Assembly (NCBI GenBank): GCA_965203615.1
Contig: OZ241900.1
Coordinates: 2,108,001-2,172,000 of the forward strand
Origin: VXNE01 sp965203615
GTDB taxonomy: Bacteria; Pseudomonadota; Gammaproteobacteria; Pseudomonadales; Azotimanducaceae
Length of the DNA stretch: 64,000 nucleotides
Direction of reading: 5' to 3'
A model generated the notes under the pieces. The model ran no database searches, was not told the origin of the DNA, and was given only the letters and a program-made list of their open reading frames with translations. Position 1 is the first letter of the stretch; every line of letters begins with the position of its first letter. Both the position numbers and the translations under genes were made by a program. Positions 9,143 to 16,898 of the stretch are shown here, piece by piece.

Positions 9143-9838
9143 ATGGGGGCTGGACCCGCGGTCGCTCGCAAGGTCGCCTGCGTTCGGCACGCGATCAACC
9201 GCGCCGCGTTGCGCGCGGGCCGATCGTCCGAGGACATATGCCTGCTCGCGGTATCGAAGACGCGCTCGGCCGAAGAAGTCGCCGCTGTCTGGGATGCAGG
9301 TATACGGCACTTCGGCGAGAACTACCTGCAGGACGCGTTACCGAAACTGCGGACCCTCGCCGGGCGCGACATCACCTGGCATTTCATCGGCGCCGTGCAG
9401 TCCAACAAGACCCGGGACATCGCGCGGAACTTTCAATGGGTGCATACGCTTGATCGAAAGAGGATCGCCGAGCGACTAAACTCCAGCCGCGAGGGAATGC
9501 CTCCGCTCGACGTCTGTATCGAGGTCAATATCGATGAAGAACCGCAGAAAGCCGGCATCGCACCCGACGCCATCGGCGAACTCATCGATGCGGTACGCGG
9601 CCTCGCGCACTTGCGGCTGAGAGGCTTGATGGTGATACCCGCGCCGAAGGAGGACATGCGGTCCATGCGCGACAGCTTTGCTTTGACGGCGGAACTGTTC
9701 GACCGCCACCGGGCGGCGGGCGGACCCTATTGGGACACCCTGTCCATGGGCATGAGCGACGACTTTGCCGTCGCCATCGAGGAAGGCGCCACCTGCGTGC
9801 GGATCGGCACGGCGATCTTCGGGCCGAGGGACGCATGA
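9143..9838 (+). CDS. yggS: YggS family pyridoxal-phosphate homeostasis protein
   Basis: 231 residues of alanine-racemase-like TIM barrel. The PLP lysine is in LLAVSKTRSAEEV (Lys39). HFGENYLQDALPK, WHFIGAVQSNK and LSMGMSDDFAVAIEEGATCVRIGTAIFG are family signatures; the last binds the PLP phosphate. It binds and buffers free PLP rather than catalysing a known reaction. It is the first gene of a packed housekeeping series, and its stop overlaps the proC ATG by four bases. The ATG at 9143 lies soon after the pilT promoter region, so the short divergent spacer (about 150 bp) must carry both promoters. Confidence 0.93.
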   Translation: MGAGPAVARKVACVRHAINRAALRAGRSSEDICLLAVSKTRSAEEVAAVWDAGIRHFGENYLQDALPKLRTLAGRDITWHFIGAVQSNKTRDIARNFQWVHTLDRKRIAERLNSSREGMPPLDVCIEVNIDEEPQKAGIAPDAIGELIDAVRGLAHLRLRGLMVIPAPKEDMRSMRDSFALTAELFDRHRAAGGPYWDTLSMGMSDDFAVAIEEGATCVRIGTAIFGPRDA

Positions 9839-10656
9839 AACGCATCGCGTTCATCGGCGGCGGCAACATGGCGTTCGCCCTCGTTGGCGGCTTGCGGGCG
9901 GCAAACGAGGCTGCGGGCGACACGCCGGACAACCGGCTCGACATCGTCGTCGCCGACCCGATAGCAGGCCAACTCGAACGATTCGAGGGCATATCCACCA
10001 CGCAAGCCAATACCGTCGCGGTCGACGCCGCAGATGCCGTGGTTCTCGCCGTCAAGCCCCAAGTCATTCGGGAGGTCGTCGAAGCCCTTCCGCTGACGAT
10101 CCGCCAACTCGTCATATCCATCGCCGCCGGCGTGCCCATCGAGGCGATCGCCCGCTGGACGTCGGCCGAACAACCGATCGTGCGTTGCATGCCAAACACG
10201 CCGGCGCTATTGCGGGCCGGCATAACCGGACTGACCGCGAATCGTTTCGTCGACCCCGACATGAAAGCCCTGGCCGAGAGGATTCTGTCCGCAGCCGGCG
10301 AGGTTGTCTGGTTCGACGACGAGGACAGCCTGCACGCCGTGACGGCCCTGTCCGGCAGCGGGCCGGCCTACGCGTTCTATCTCCTCGAAGGCATGATCGA
10401 AGCCGGTGTCGAACTCGGCATCGACCCGGCCACGGCCGAGCGCCTCGCGACGGCCACGGTGCTGGGCGCCGCGCGCATGGCGGAAGCCGAAAGCGTCGGG
10501 CCGAGCGTTTTACGCGAGCGTGTCACCTCTCCGGGTGGCACGACGGAACGTGCCCTATCTATACTTGAGTCCGCCCGCGTGCGGGCGAAGTTCAAAAGGG
10601 CGATCGAGGCCGCCTGCCAGCGGTCGCGGGAGCTCGCGGAAGAGTTCGGCAAGTAA
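9835..10656 (+). CDS. proC: Pyrroline-5-carboxylate reductase
   Basis: 273 residues. The Rossmann motif IGGGNMAFALVGGL at the N-terminus binds NAD(P)H. VLAVKPQ, RCMPNTPALLRAGITGL and the C-terminal signature ALSGSGPAYAFYLLEGMIEAGVELGI plus RERVTSPGGTTERAL identify ProC. It reduces pyrroline-5-carboxylate to proline in the cytosol. Translation is coupled to yggS through an ATGA overlap, and yggT follows 21 bp later. The yggS-proC-yggT order is widely conserved in gammaproteobacteria. Confidence 0.95.
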   Translation: MKRIAFIGGGNMAFALVGGLRAANEAAGDTPDNRLDIVVADPIAGQLERFEGISTTQANTVAVDAADAVVLAVKPQVIREVVEALPLTIRQLVISIAAGVPIEAIARWTSAEQPIVRCMPNTPALLRAGITGLTANRFVDPDMKALAERILSAAGEVVWFDDEDSLHAVTALSGSGPAYAFYLLEGMIEAGVELGIDPATAERLATATVLGAARMAEAESVGPSVLRERVTSPGGTTERALSILESARVRAKFKRAIEAACQRSRELAEEFGK

Positions 10657-10677
10657 GCGGACATTAGGGCGGGAAGC

Positions 10678-11277
10678 ATGGGCGATCCTATTGCCTTCAT
10701 CATTCAATACCTTCTGAGCGCAGTCTCGGTTCTTTTCCTCGTGCGCTTCATCCTGCAGGCGACGCACGCAGACTTCTTCAACCCGATTTCCCAGGGCATC
10801 GTCCGGTACACCGATCCGGTGCTGGGTCCCCTGAGGAAGGTCATACCGACCTACAAGAACCTCGATCTTTCCGCCTTCATCGCCACCTGGATCACCTGCG
10901 CGGCGACGATCGGCATCGTTGCGGCCATGACCGGGCGTTTCGACAACTTTGTCGTGGTGGAACTGCTGCAATCCCTTGGAATCACGGTGGGGTCCATAGT
11001 CGCCGGCGTCTACCGGACATTCGACCTGTTCCTGTTTTTCTACTGGATCGCCATCTTCGCGATGATCATCATCTCGTTCCTCGCACCCGCGACCTACAAT
11101 CCCGTCACTTCCCTCCTGCGCGACATCTGCGAGCCGGTACTCGCGCCGGCGCGACGACTGTTGCCGGTGATGGGCGGTCTCGACCTGTCTCCCATCATCG
11201 TGTTCCTCGTGATCCTGCTACTGCAGAATTTTCTCTTGCCGGGTTTGTTCAGGACGCTGTTCGGGGCCGGTCCTTAG
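10678..11277 (+). CDS. yggT: YggT family membrane protein
   Basis: 199 residues with two copies of the YGGT repeat, each a pair of hydrophobic helices around a conserved PLRKVIP or PARRLLPVMGGLD loop. The loop forms seen are DPVLGPLRKVIPTYKNLDLS and CEPVLAPARRLLPV. The protein is an integral inner-membrane protein of uncertain role; links to osmotic shock tolerance and to the division apparatus have been proposed for the family. It sits in the conserved place after proC, with the stop 26 bp before metX. Confidence 0.9.
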   Translation: MGDPIAFIIQYLLSAVSVLFLVRFILQATHADFFNPISQGIVRYTDPVLGPLRKVIPTYKNLDLSAFIATWITCAATIGIVAAMTGRFDNFVVVELLQSLGITVGSIVAGVYRTFDLFLFFYWIAIFAMIIISFLAPATYNPVTSLLRDICEPVLAPARRLLPVMGGLDLSPIIVFLVILLLQNFLLPGLFRTLFGAGP

Positions 11278-11303
11278 TCCCGCCCATTCAGAGATAAGCC
11301 ACC

Positions 11304-12446
11304 GTGAAAGCCCTGCCTCCCAATTCGGTCGGCGTGGTTGTTCCCGAAACCGCGCGTTTCGGTGCAATCGATCTGCAATGCGGTGTGCGGCTGCCGGAGT
11401 TCGAGATCGTCTACGAGACCTACGGAACGCTCAATGCCGACAGGTCGAACGCCGTGTTGGTCTGCCACGCCCTTTCCGGACACCATCACGCGGCCGGCTT
11501 CCACAGCATGGACGACGACAAGCCGGGGTGGTGGGATGTCTGCATAGGCCCCGGCAAGCCCATCGACACGAACCGCTGCTTCGTGGTCAGCCTGAACAAC
11601 CTCGGCGGTTGTCACGGCAGCACCGGGCCGCGTTCCACCAATCCCGCGACCGGGGACCCGTACGGGCCGACGTTTCCCACCGTGACGGTCAAGGACTGGG
11701 TGCGAACGCAGGCCATGCTCGCCGACACCCTCGGCATTCAGACCTTCGCCGCCGTGCTCGGCGGCAGCCTGGGCGGGATGCAGGCCATGCAGTGGGCCAT
11801 CGATTTTCCGGACCGGATTCGCCACGCGCTGCTGATCGCATGCGCGTCGAAACTCTCGGCGCAGAACATCGCCTTCAACGAGATCGCGCGCCAGGCGATC
11901 GTCACCGACCCCGAGTACCACGAAGGCAACTACATCAAAGCGGGATCCAACCCCGATGTGGGGCTGCGCCTGGCGCGCATGCTCGGCCACGTGACCTATC
12001 TCTCGGACGACAGCATGGGGGACAGGTTCGGGCGGGAACTCAAATCCGGAGACATCGCGTCCGGACACGACGTCGAATTCCAGGTGGAGAGTTACCTGCG
12101 CTACCAGGGAAGCACGTTCTCGAAGGTCTTCGACGCCAACACGTATCTCCTGATGACGCGCGCCCTTGACTACTTCGACCCCGCCCGGGACCATGCCGAC
12201 AACCTGGTCGAAGCCCTCGGCCACGCCGTGTGCAAGTTCCTGGTCGTCTCCTTCTCGACCGACTGGCGCTTCGCCCCGGAACGGTCCGACGAGATCATCG
12301 ACGCCCTGGTCGAGGCGCGCAAGGACGTGGTGGGCGCCACCATCGACGCTGCCCACGGCCACGACTCGTTTCTCCTTCCGGTACCCCGATACCTGGACGT
12401 ACTGTCGGCCTATCTCGACCGCGTCGCCACCGAGTGCGGCCAATGA
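11304..12446 (+). CDS. metX: Homoserine O-acyltransferase MetX (alpha/beta hydrolase type)
   Basis: 380 residues, alpha/beta hydrolase fold. The nucleophile Ser155 lies in LGGSLGGMQAMQW. The acid is in STDWRFAPERSDEI and the catalytic His in AAHGHDSFLLP. NNLGGCHGSTGPRS and YGPTFPTVTVKDWV are MetX-specific. It activates homoserine for methionine synthesis. MetX proteins linked to metW in gammaproteobacteria are often succinyltransferases despite annotation as acetyltransferases, so succinyl-CoA is the likelier donor here (inference from context). It overlaps metW by four bases. Confidence 0.93.
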   Translation: MKALPPNSVGVVVPETARFGAIDLQCGVRLPEFEIVYETYGTLNADRSNAVLVCHALSGHHHAAGFHSMDDDKPGWWDVCIGPGKPIDTNRCFVVSLNNLGGCHGSTGPRSTNPATGDPYGPTFPTVTVKDWVRTQAMLADTLGIQTFAAVLGGSLGGMQAMQWAIDFPDRIRHALLIACASKLSAQNIAFNEIARQAIVTDPEYHEGNYIKAGSNPDVGLRLARMLGHVTYLSDDSMGDRFGRELKSGDIASGHDVEFQVESYLRYQGSTFSKVFDANTYLLMTRALDYFDPARDHADNLVEALGHAVCKFLVVSFSTDWRFAPERSDEIIDALVEARKDVVGATIDAAHGHDSFLLPVPRYLDVLSAYLDRVATECGQ

Positions 12447-13042
12447 GAGAGGATCTCCGCATCATCGCCACCCTGGTCAAACCCGGCGCGCGCGTTCTCG
12501 ACCTTGGATGCGGCGACGGCGAACTGCTCGCGCACCTCCAGTCGAACAAGGATGTCCGCGGCTACGGCATGGACATCGACCCGCACCAGATCAACGCCTG
12601 CATCGGCGCGGGCGTGAACGTCATAGAACACGACCTGAACGACGGTCTCGCAAGGTTTCCGGATTCGAGCTTCGACATGGTCGTGATGACGGAGACCCTG
12701 CAGGCCGTGCGGCGCCCCGACCGATTGCTGCGAGAGATGCTTCGAATCGGCGGCGAGTGCATCGTGACGTTCCCCAACTTCGGGCATTGGGTATGCCGAC
12801 TGTGGCTCGCATCGCGCGGCCGCATGCCGATGGCGAAACACCTGCCCCACAACTGGTACGACACGCCGAACATTCACCTCTGCACCTTCGCCGACTTCGA
12901 GCGGCTGTGCCTCGAACTGGGCATCGCGATCATCGAACGTTCCGCCGTCGGTCACGGCTACCGGAGTCGCCGGCTGATCAATCTCTTCCCGAACCTGTTC
13001 GGCATCACGGCGTTCTACCGCCTGGGCCGCGCCGGCACATGA
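12443..13042 (+). CDS. metW: MetW, methyltransferase-fold partner of MetX
   Basis: 199 residues. The class-I SAM-binding motif is RVLDLGCGDGELLAHL, near residue 18. The remainder (NFGHWVCRLWLASRGRMPM, LPHNWYDTPNIHLCTFADFE, GYRSRRLINLFPNLFG) is highly characteristic of MetW. In other proteobacteria MetW supports MetX activity as a partner; no methylated substrate is firmly established. Coupling by ATGA overlaps to metX upstream and to the DUF4426 gene downstream argues that the three are translated together. Confidence 0.94.
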   Translation: MREDLRIIATLVKPGARVLDLGCGDGELLAHLQSNKDVRGYGMDIDPHQINACIGAGVNVIEHDLNDGLARFPDSSFDMVVMTETLQAVRRPDRLLREMLRIGGECIVTFPNFGHWVCRLWLASRGRMPMAKHLPHNWYDTPNIHLCTFADFERLCLELGIAIIERSAVGHGYRSRRLINLFPNLFGITAFYRLGRAGT

Positions 13043-13485
13043 TTTCGCGCACCGCAGCGGCGGTCGTCGTATTGGTCGCGGGAACTCTTTTCGCCGAGCA
13101 GAAGCAGTCGTTCGGCGACTACGAAGTGCATTACTCCGTCTTCAATCCCAGTTTCCTGCGCGCGGAAATCGCGGAGCGGTACGATGTCGTGCGGGGACGC
13201 GACAAGGCACTGGTGAACATATCGGTACTGGATGGCGAACGGACCGTCACAGTGCCGGTGACCGGCAGCGTCAAGAACCTGCTCGGGCAGTCGCAGCCGC
13301 TACGTTTTCGCGAAGTACGGGAAGGCGAAGCCGTCTACTATCTCGCGATGCTGACCTACCAGGACCGCGACACGCTGCGTTTCGAGATCACCGCGGACCT
13401 GCCCGGCTACGGTCCGGCCGTGGTGAAGTTCCAGCAGACGCTCTATTGGGAAGTCGAGCGTCGGCCGGCGCCGGCAGACCGATGA
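13039..13485 (+). CDS. DUF4426 domain periplasmic protein
   Basis: 148 residues beginning with a signal peptide (MISRTAAAVVVLVAGTLFA, cleavage expected before EQKQSFGDYEVHYSVFN). The mature part has beta-rich, immunoglobulin-like character with ALVNISVLD and LRFREVREGEAVYYLAMLTY. GDYEVHYSVFNPSFL is the DUF4426 opening. The family is almost always found between metW and rdgB in Pseudomonas-like genomes, as here. No activity is known. The ATG overlaps the metW stop, and rdgB starts 34 bp later. Confidence 0.85.
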   Translation: MISRTAAAVVVLVAGTLFAEQKQSFGDYEVHYSVFNPSFLRAEIAERYDVVRGRDKALVNISVLDGERTVTVPVTGSVKNLLGQSQPLRFREVREGEAVYYLAMLTYQDRDTLRFEITADLPGYGPAVVKFQQTLYWEVERRPAPADR

Positions 13486-13519
13486 TTCGACACTGGGCGC
13501 GCTCCCGGCGACTTCGCCC

Positions 13520-14116
13520 ATGAAACAGGCTGTTCTCGCCAGCGCCAACGCGGGCAAGCTGGCAGAACTTTCCAGCCTGCTTGTCCCCATCGGCATCGAA
13601 CTGCGACCGATGACTGAATTTGGCCTGCCGTCACCCGAGGAAAACGGCGCGACCTTTATCGAGAACGCGTTGATCAAGGCACGCCATGCGTCTTCGGCGA
13701 CGGGTCTGCCAGCTATCGCGGACGATTCCGGCCTGGTCGTTCCGGCGTTGGGCGGCGCCCCCGGTCTCCTGTCGTCGCGATATTCGGGCGAAGGGGCAAC
13801 GGCTGATGACAACAACAGGAAACTGATCGCCGCGCTCGACGGCATAGAGGACCGGCGCGCGCATTTCTACTGTGCGCTGGTGTTCATCGAGCGCGCGGAC
13901 GATCCGGCGCCGGTCTTCGCCACCGCGGCGTGGAATGGCCTGATTGTGGACTCCCCGAGAGGGACGCACGGCTTCGGATACGACCCGCATTTCTTCGTTC
14001 CCGAGTTCGAGGCCACCGCCGGCGAACTCGAACCGGAGACTAAGAACGCGCACAGCCATCGCGGACTCGCCTCGAAGCGCCTCGCGGCGGCGCTTCGCGA
14101 AAAGAGCGCGCCATGA
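13520..14116 (+). CDS. rdgB: dITP/XTP pyrophosphatase (RdgB/HAM1)
   Basis: 198 residues. SANAGKLAELSSLL near the N-terminus is the phosphate-binding SxNxGK element. DDSGLVVPALGGAPGLLSSRYSG and HGFGYDPHFFVPE are the other conserved blocks, with the catalytic Asp in DDSGL. It hydrolyses non-canonical purine triphosphates such as dITP, dXTP and XTP to monophosphates, preventing their incorporation into DNA and RNA. It overlaps hemW by four bases, a pairing conserved across gammaproteobacteria. Confidence 0.95.
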   Translation: MKQAVLASANAGKLAELSSLLVPIGIELRPMTEFGLPSPEENGATFIENALIKARHASSATGLPAIADDSGLVVPALGGAPGLLSSRYSGEGATADDNNRKLIAALDGIEDRRAHFYCALVFIERADDPAPVFATAAWNGLIVDSPRGTHGFGYDPHFFVPEFEATAGELEPETKNAHSHRGLASKRLAAALREKSAP

Positions 14117-15204
14117 GCGGCCTCTATGTGCACATCCCGTGGTGTGTGCGCAAATGCCCCTACTGCGATTTCAACTCCCACGCGCTCAAGCGGACGTTGC
14201 CGGATGCGGACTACGTAGACGCGCTGCTCGCCGACTTCGCGCGTGAACGCGAGCGCATGCCGTTCGATATAGCCTCCGTCTATTTCGGCGGCGGCACTCC
14301 GAGCCTTCTGCCCGCGAGCGGTTTCGCGCGGCTGCTCGACGCATTCGAACTATCCGAGGGCGTGGAAGTGACCATGGAGGCGAACCCGGGGACCGTGGAG
14401 ACCGCCGGCGCCATGGAGGACTACGCCGCCGCCGGGATCGGTCGCATATCCCTCGGCGCCCAGTCCTTCGACGAGGGCAATCTCGAGCGACTCGGACGCA
14501 TTCACACGGCTGAAGAGACGAAGCGCGCGGCGGCGGCGATCACCGGGGCGGGATTCGAGGAGTTCAATGTCGACCTGATGTTCGGCCTGCCTGGGCAGAC
14601 GGTCGCGGGGGCCGTCGCCGATCTCGAATGCGCCGTCGCGCTCGAGCCCACCCACATTTCCTGGTACGAACTCACCATAGAACCGAACACCGCGTTCGCG
14701 AGACATCCCCCGCTGCTTCCCGCCCTCGACGAAAAGGCCGACATCGCCGAAGCGGGCCAGTCGGTTCTCGAATCCCACGGGTTCCGGCGATACGAGGTGT
14801 CCGCGTACGCTCGCCCCGGCTCCGAGGCCCGCCACAACATCAACTACTGGACGTTCGGCGACTATTCCGGGATTGGCGCGGGTGCCCATGGCAAGCTCAC
14901 CCAACCAACCGGGATCGTGCGCACGCAGAAAGCCAGGCAGCCGGGACGCTACCTGAGCGACCAGTCTTCGGAAGACGCGATCATTGACGAGACAGACCTG
15001 CCGGTGGAATACATGATGAACGCCTTGCGGCTGGTGCACGGAACCGACGAAGCCGATTTCCTCAAGCGCACCGGTTTACCGATTGAGACCATCGCAGACG
15101 AAATAGCGCGATTGCGCGCAGAGGGATTGATGCGGCACGACCGCATCGGACTCACCGAATTCGGATTCTCACACCTGGATTCGGTCGTCGCCCGATTCCT
15201 GTAA
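14113..15204 (+). CDS. hemW: HemW-type radical SAM heme chaperone
   Basis: 363 residues. The radical-SAM cluster motif is C-x3-C-x2-C in PWCVRKCPYCDFNSH (Cys11, Cys15, Cys18). The extra Phe after the third Cys (CDF) and the following NSHA are typical of HemW rather than HemN. SVYFGGGTPSLLP, EANPGTVE, RISLGAQSFDEGNLERLGRIH and LMFGLPGQT follow in order, then a HemW C-terminal domain ending in a winged-helix-like HDRIGLTEFGF. HemW binds heme and delivers it to target proteins; many members are mislabelled coproporphyrinogen oxidases. It is the last gene of the run and converges on trmB. Confidence 0.93.
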   Translation: MSGLYVHIPWCVRKCPYCDFNSHALKRTLPDADYVDALLADFARERERMPFDIASVYFGGGTPSLLPASGFARLLDAFELSEGVEVTMEANPGTVETAGAMEDYAAAGIGRISLGAQSFDEGNLERLGRIHTAEETKRAAAAITGAGFEEFNVDLMFGLPGQTVAGAVADLECAVALEPTHISWYELTIEPNTAFARHPPLLPALDEKADIAEAGQSVLESHGFRRYEVSAYARPGSEARHNINYWTFGDYSGIGAGAHGKLTQPTGIVRTQKARQPGRYLSDQSSEDAIIDETDLPVEYMMNALRLVHGTDEADFLKRTGLPIETIADEIARLRAEGLMRHDRIGLTEFGFSHLDSVVARFL

Positions 15205-15221
15205 CTGATGCTCATGCGTCA

Positions 15222-15920
15222 CTACATTTTCGCGTAGGCGAGATTCCAGACTTCGTGACCGGATGCGCGGCCACGGACCTCGAAGTGCGTCTCCGGGCGC
15301 TCGACGGCACGTGCTGAGAACTTTCCCAGGCCTGCCTCGTTGACAAGCGTTGGCTCCGCGTCGGTCGTCTTCAGCATCGACATCGCGTATAGCTCCCAAT
15401 CGGTCGCCATCAGCAGCCTGCCGCCCGGTTCCAGGACACGCGCGACGTTAGCGACAAAGGACGCCTGGACCAGGCGGCGCTTGCCATGCCGCCGCTTCGG
15501 CCACGGATCGGGAAAGTAGACGGTGACGAGGCGAACGCTCGACGGCGGCCATTCCGCCAGGATGGTTACCGCATCGCCCTCGACCACCCGCACGTTGTCG
15601 AGTCCGAGCGCGTCGCATTGCAGGATGAGCGAACCGATGCCCGGCCGGTAGACTTCTATGCCAATGCAGTCCCAGTCCGGGTGTTCGTCGGCAAAACGCG
15701 CGAGAGCGTGACCCGTGCCGAAACCCACTTCGACCATGACAGGCCGATCCGAAGGTTCAAATCGAGGAATGCGGTAGTGGTCGCCGCGTTCAGCGAGCGC
15801 CCGCGCCTGACCCCTGGTGGCGCGACCTCTTTGCCCGGCATGAACCCGTCTGGGCCACTCGTTTGACGGTGCGGCCGGGGACGGCGCGTCATGCCCGCCT
15901 TTCTTCGATGGCTGATCCAT
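15222..15920 (-). CDS. trmB: tRNA (guanine-N7-)-methyltransferase
   Basis: 232 residues, class-I SAM methyltransferase. MVEVGFGTGHALARFA binds SAM. The signature VYFPDPWPKRRHGKRRLVQASFV near residue 140 defines TrmB and contains the catalytic Asp. It makes m7G46 in the variable loop of tRNA. The N-terminal 40 residues are Pro/Arg-rich and poorly conserved, as is common. It lies 25 bp downstream of rpoH on the same strand and may share its transcript, an order that puts a tRNA-modifying enzyme behind the heat-shock sigma factor. Confidence 0.93.
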   Translation of the reverse strand: MDQPSKKGGHDAPSPAAPSNEWPRRVHAGQRGRATRGQARALAERGDHYRIPRFEPSDRPVMVEVGFGTGHALARFADEHPDWDCIGIEVYRPGIGSLILQCDALGLDNVRVVEGDAVTILAEWPPSSVRLVTVYFPDPWPKRRHGKRRLVQASFVANVARVLEPGGRLLMATDWELYAMSMLKTTDAEPTLVNEAGLGKFSARAVERPETHFEVRGRASGHEVWNLAYAKM

Positions 15921-15945
15921 GCCTGTCGCGGCCTGGATGCAGGCG

Positions 15946-16803
15946 TCAAGCGGCGGCGAGTGCGCCCCGGAGCTTCTTCATCGCCTTGGCTTCGATCTGG
16001 CGGACCCGCTCGGCCGAGATTCCGTATTGCGTCGCCAGCGTCTGCAGCGTCGTCTTGGGTTCGTTGAGCCAGCGCAGACGTACGATTTCCTGGCTGCGTT
16101 CATCGAGTTGTCCCAGCGCTTCGCGCAGTTGGGCCATGGATTGCTCGGTCCAGTCCTCTTCCGCGACGATTTCGGCCGGATTCATGGATTCGTCGGCCAG
16201 GTACTGGGCCGGTGATGCGACAAAGTCCTCTCCATCGTCGCCCGCCGACCCATCGAACGCAGCGTCCTGGGCCGCCATGCGGCCTTCCATCTGCAGGACC
16301 GCTTCCGGCGTCACTCCAAGATCCTCGGCGACGGCTTCGGCTTCCTGCGGCGAGAACCATCCGAGCCGCTTCTTGGCGCTGCGCAGATTGAAGAAGAGCT
16401 TGCGTTGCGCCTTGGTGGTGGCGACCTTGACGATGCGCCAGTTGCGCAGGATGTACTCGTGCATCTCGGCCTTGATCCAATGCACGGCAAAAGAGATGAG
16501 GCGGACACCGACCTCGGGATTGAAGCGTTTGACCGCCTTCATGAGCCCGACGTTTCCTTCCTGGATCAGGTCGGCCTGCGGCAGCCCGTAACCCGAGTAG
16601 CCCCGGGCCATGTAGATGACGAAACGCAGGTGGCACAGCACCAGTTCGCGGGCGGCGGCGAGGTCGTCTTCGTAGTAAAAACGTTCCGCGAGCTTGCGCT
16701 CGTCCTCGGGGCTCAGCACCGGGAACGCGTTCACGGTCTGAATGTAGGCATCCAGATCGCGACCCGGCGATAGACTATCGAGAGATAGTACGTTCGCGGT
16801 CAT
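15946..16803 (-). CDS. rpoH: RNA polymerase heat-shock sigma factor sigma-32
   Basis: 285 residues. Region 2 (LVLCHLRFVIYMARGYSGYGLPQADLIQEGNVGLMKAVKRF) is intact, and the RpoH box QRKLFFNLR follows at about 132. Region 4 (LRWLNEPKTTLQTLATQYGISAERVRQIEAKAMKKL) ends the protein. It directs RNA polymerase to heat-shock promoters. GGAGGT sits 9 bases before the ATG. The promoter region contains a near-perfect CIRCE operator, implying HrcA repression of the sigma factor itself. An IS1380-type element is inserted 34 bp upstream of the predicted -35 box. In related genomes rpoH usually follows ftsX directly; here about 4 kb separate them. Confidence 0.96.
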   Translation of the reverse strand: MTANVLSLDSLSPGRDLDAYIQTVNAFPVLSPEDERKLAERFYYEDDLAAARELVLCHLRFVIYMARGYSGYGLPQADLIQEGNVGLMKAVKRFNPEVGVRLISFAVHWIKAEMHEYILRNWRIVKVATTKAQRKLFFNLRSAKKRLGWFSPQEAEAVAEDLGVTPEAVLQMEGRMAAQDAAFDGSAGDDGEDFVASPAQYLADESMNPAEIVAEEDWTEQSMAQLREALGQLDERSQEIVRLRWLNEPKTTLQTLATQYGISAERVRQIEAKAMKKLRGALAAA

Positions 16804-16834
16804 CTTTTGCTACCTCCGGTAACGTTGGGTAACG

Positions 16835-16864
16835 ATATTAGCACTCTCCCTATTAGAGTGCCAA
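16835..16864 (-). promoter_or_regulatory. rpoH promoter (extended -10)
   Basis: On the minus strand, TTGGCA (16864-16859) is followed after 18 bp by TAATAT (16840-16835), preceded by TGC, an extended -10. The start site would lie near 16828. The CIRCE operator covers most of this span, so a bound repressor would block polymerase. Confidence 0.55.
16838..16864. promoter_or_regulatory. CIRCE operator (HrcA-binding site) overlapping the rpoH promoter
   Basis: The plus strand reads TTAGCACTC, nine bases, then GAGTGCCAA. The CIRCE consensus is TTAGCACTC-N9-GAGTGCTAA, so 17 of 18 positions match and the spacer is exactly nine. HrcA is the known repressor of CIRCE in many bacteria. The operator spans the -35 to -10 interval of the predicted rpoH promoter. 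Confidence 0.85.
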
Positions 16865-16889
16865 ACGCCCAAGGGGTTCCCTGCACAAG

Positions 16890-16898
16890 GTCTCACTC
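16890..16898. repeat. Left flanking direct repeat of the IS
   Basis: GTCTCACTC, identical to 18534-18542. Both copies abut the inverted-repeat ends exactly, so this looks like a target-site duplication. Nine bases is longer than usually reported for IS1380 elements. Confidence 0.6.

Noticed and set aside
11278..11303. SAM-responsive riboswitch upstream of metX
   Set aside because: Only 26 bp separate yggT and metX, too short for a known SAM riboswitch.
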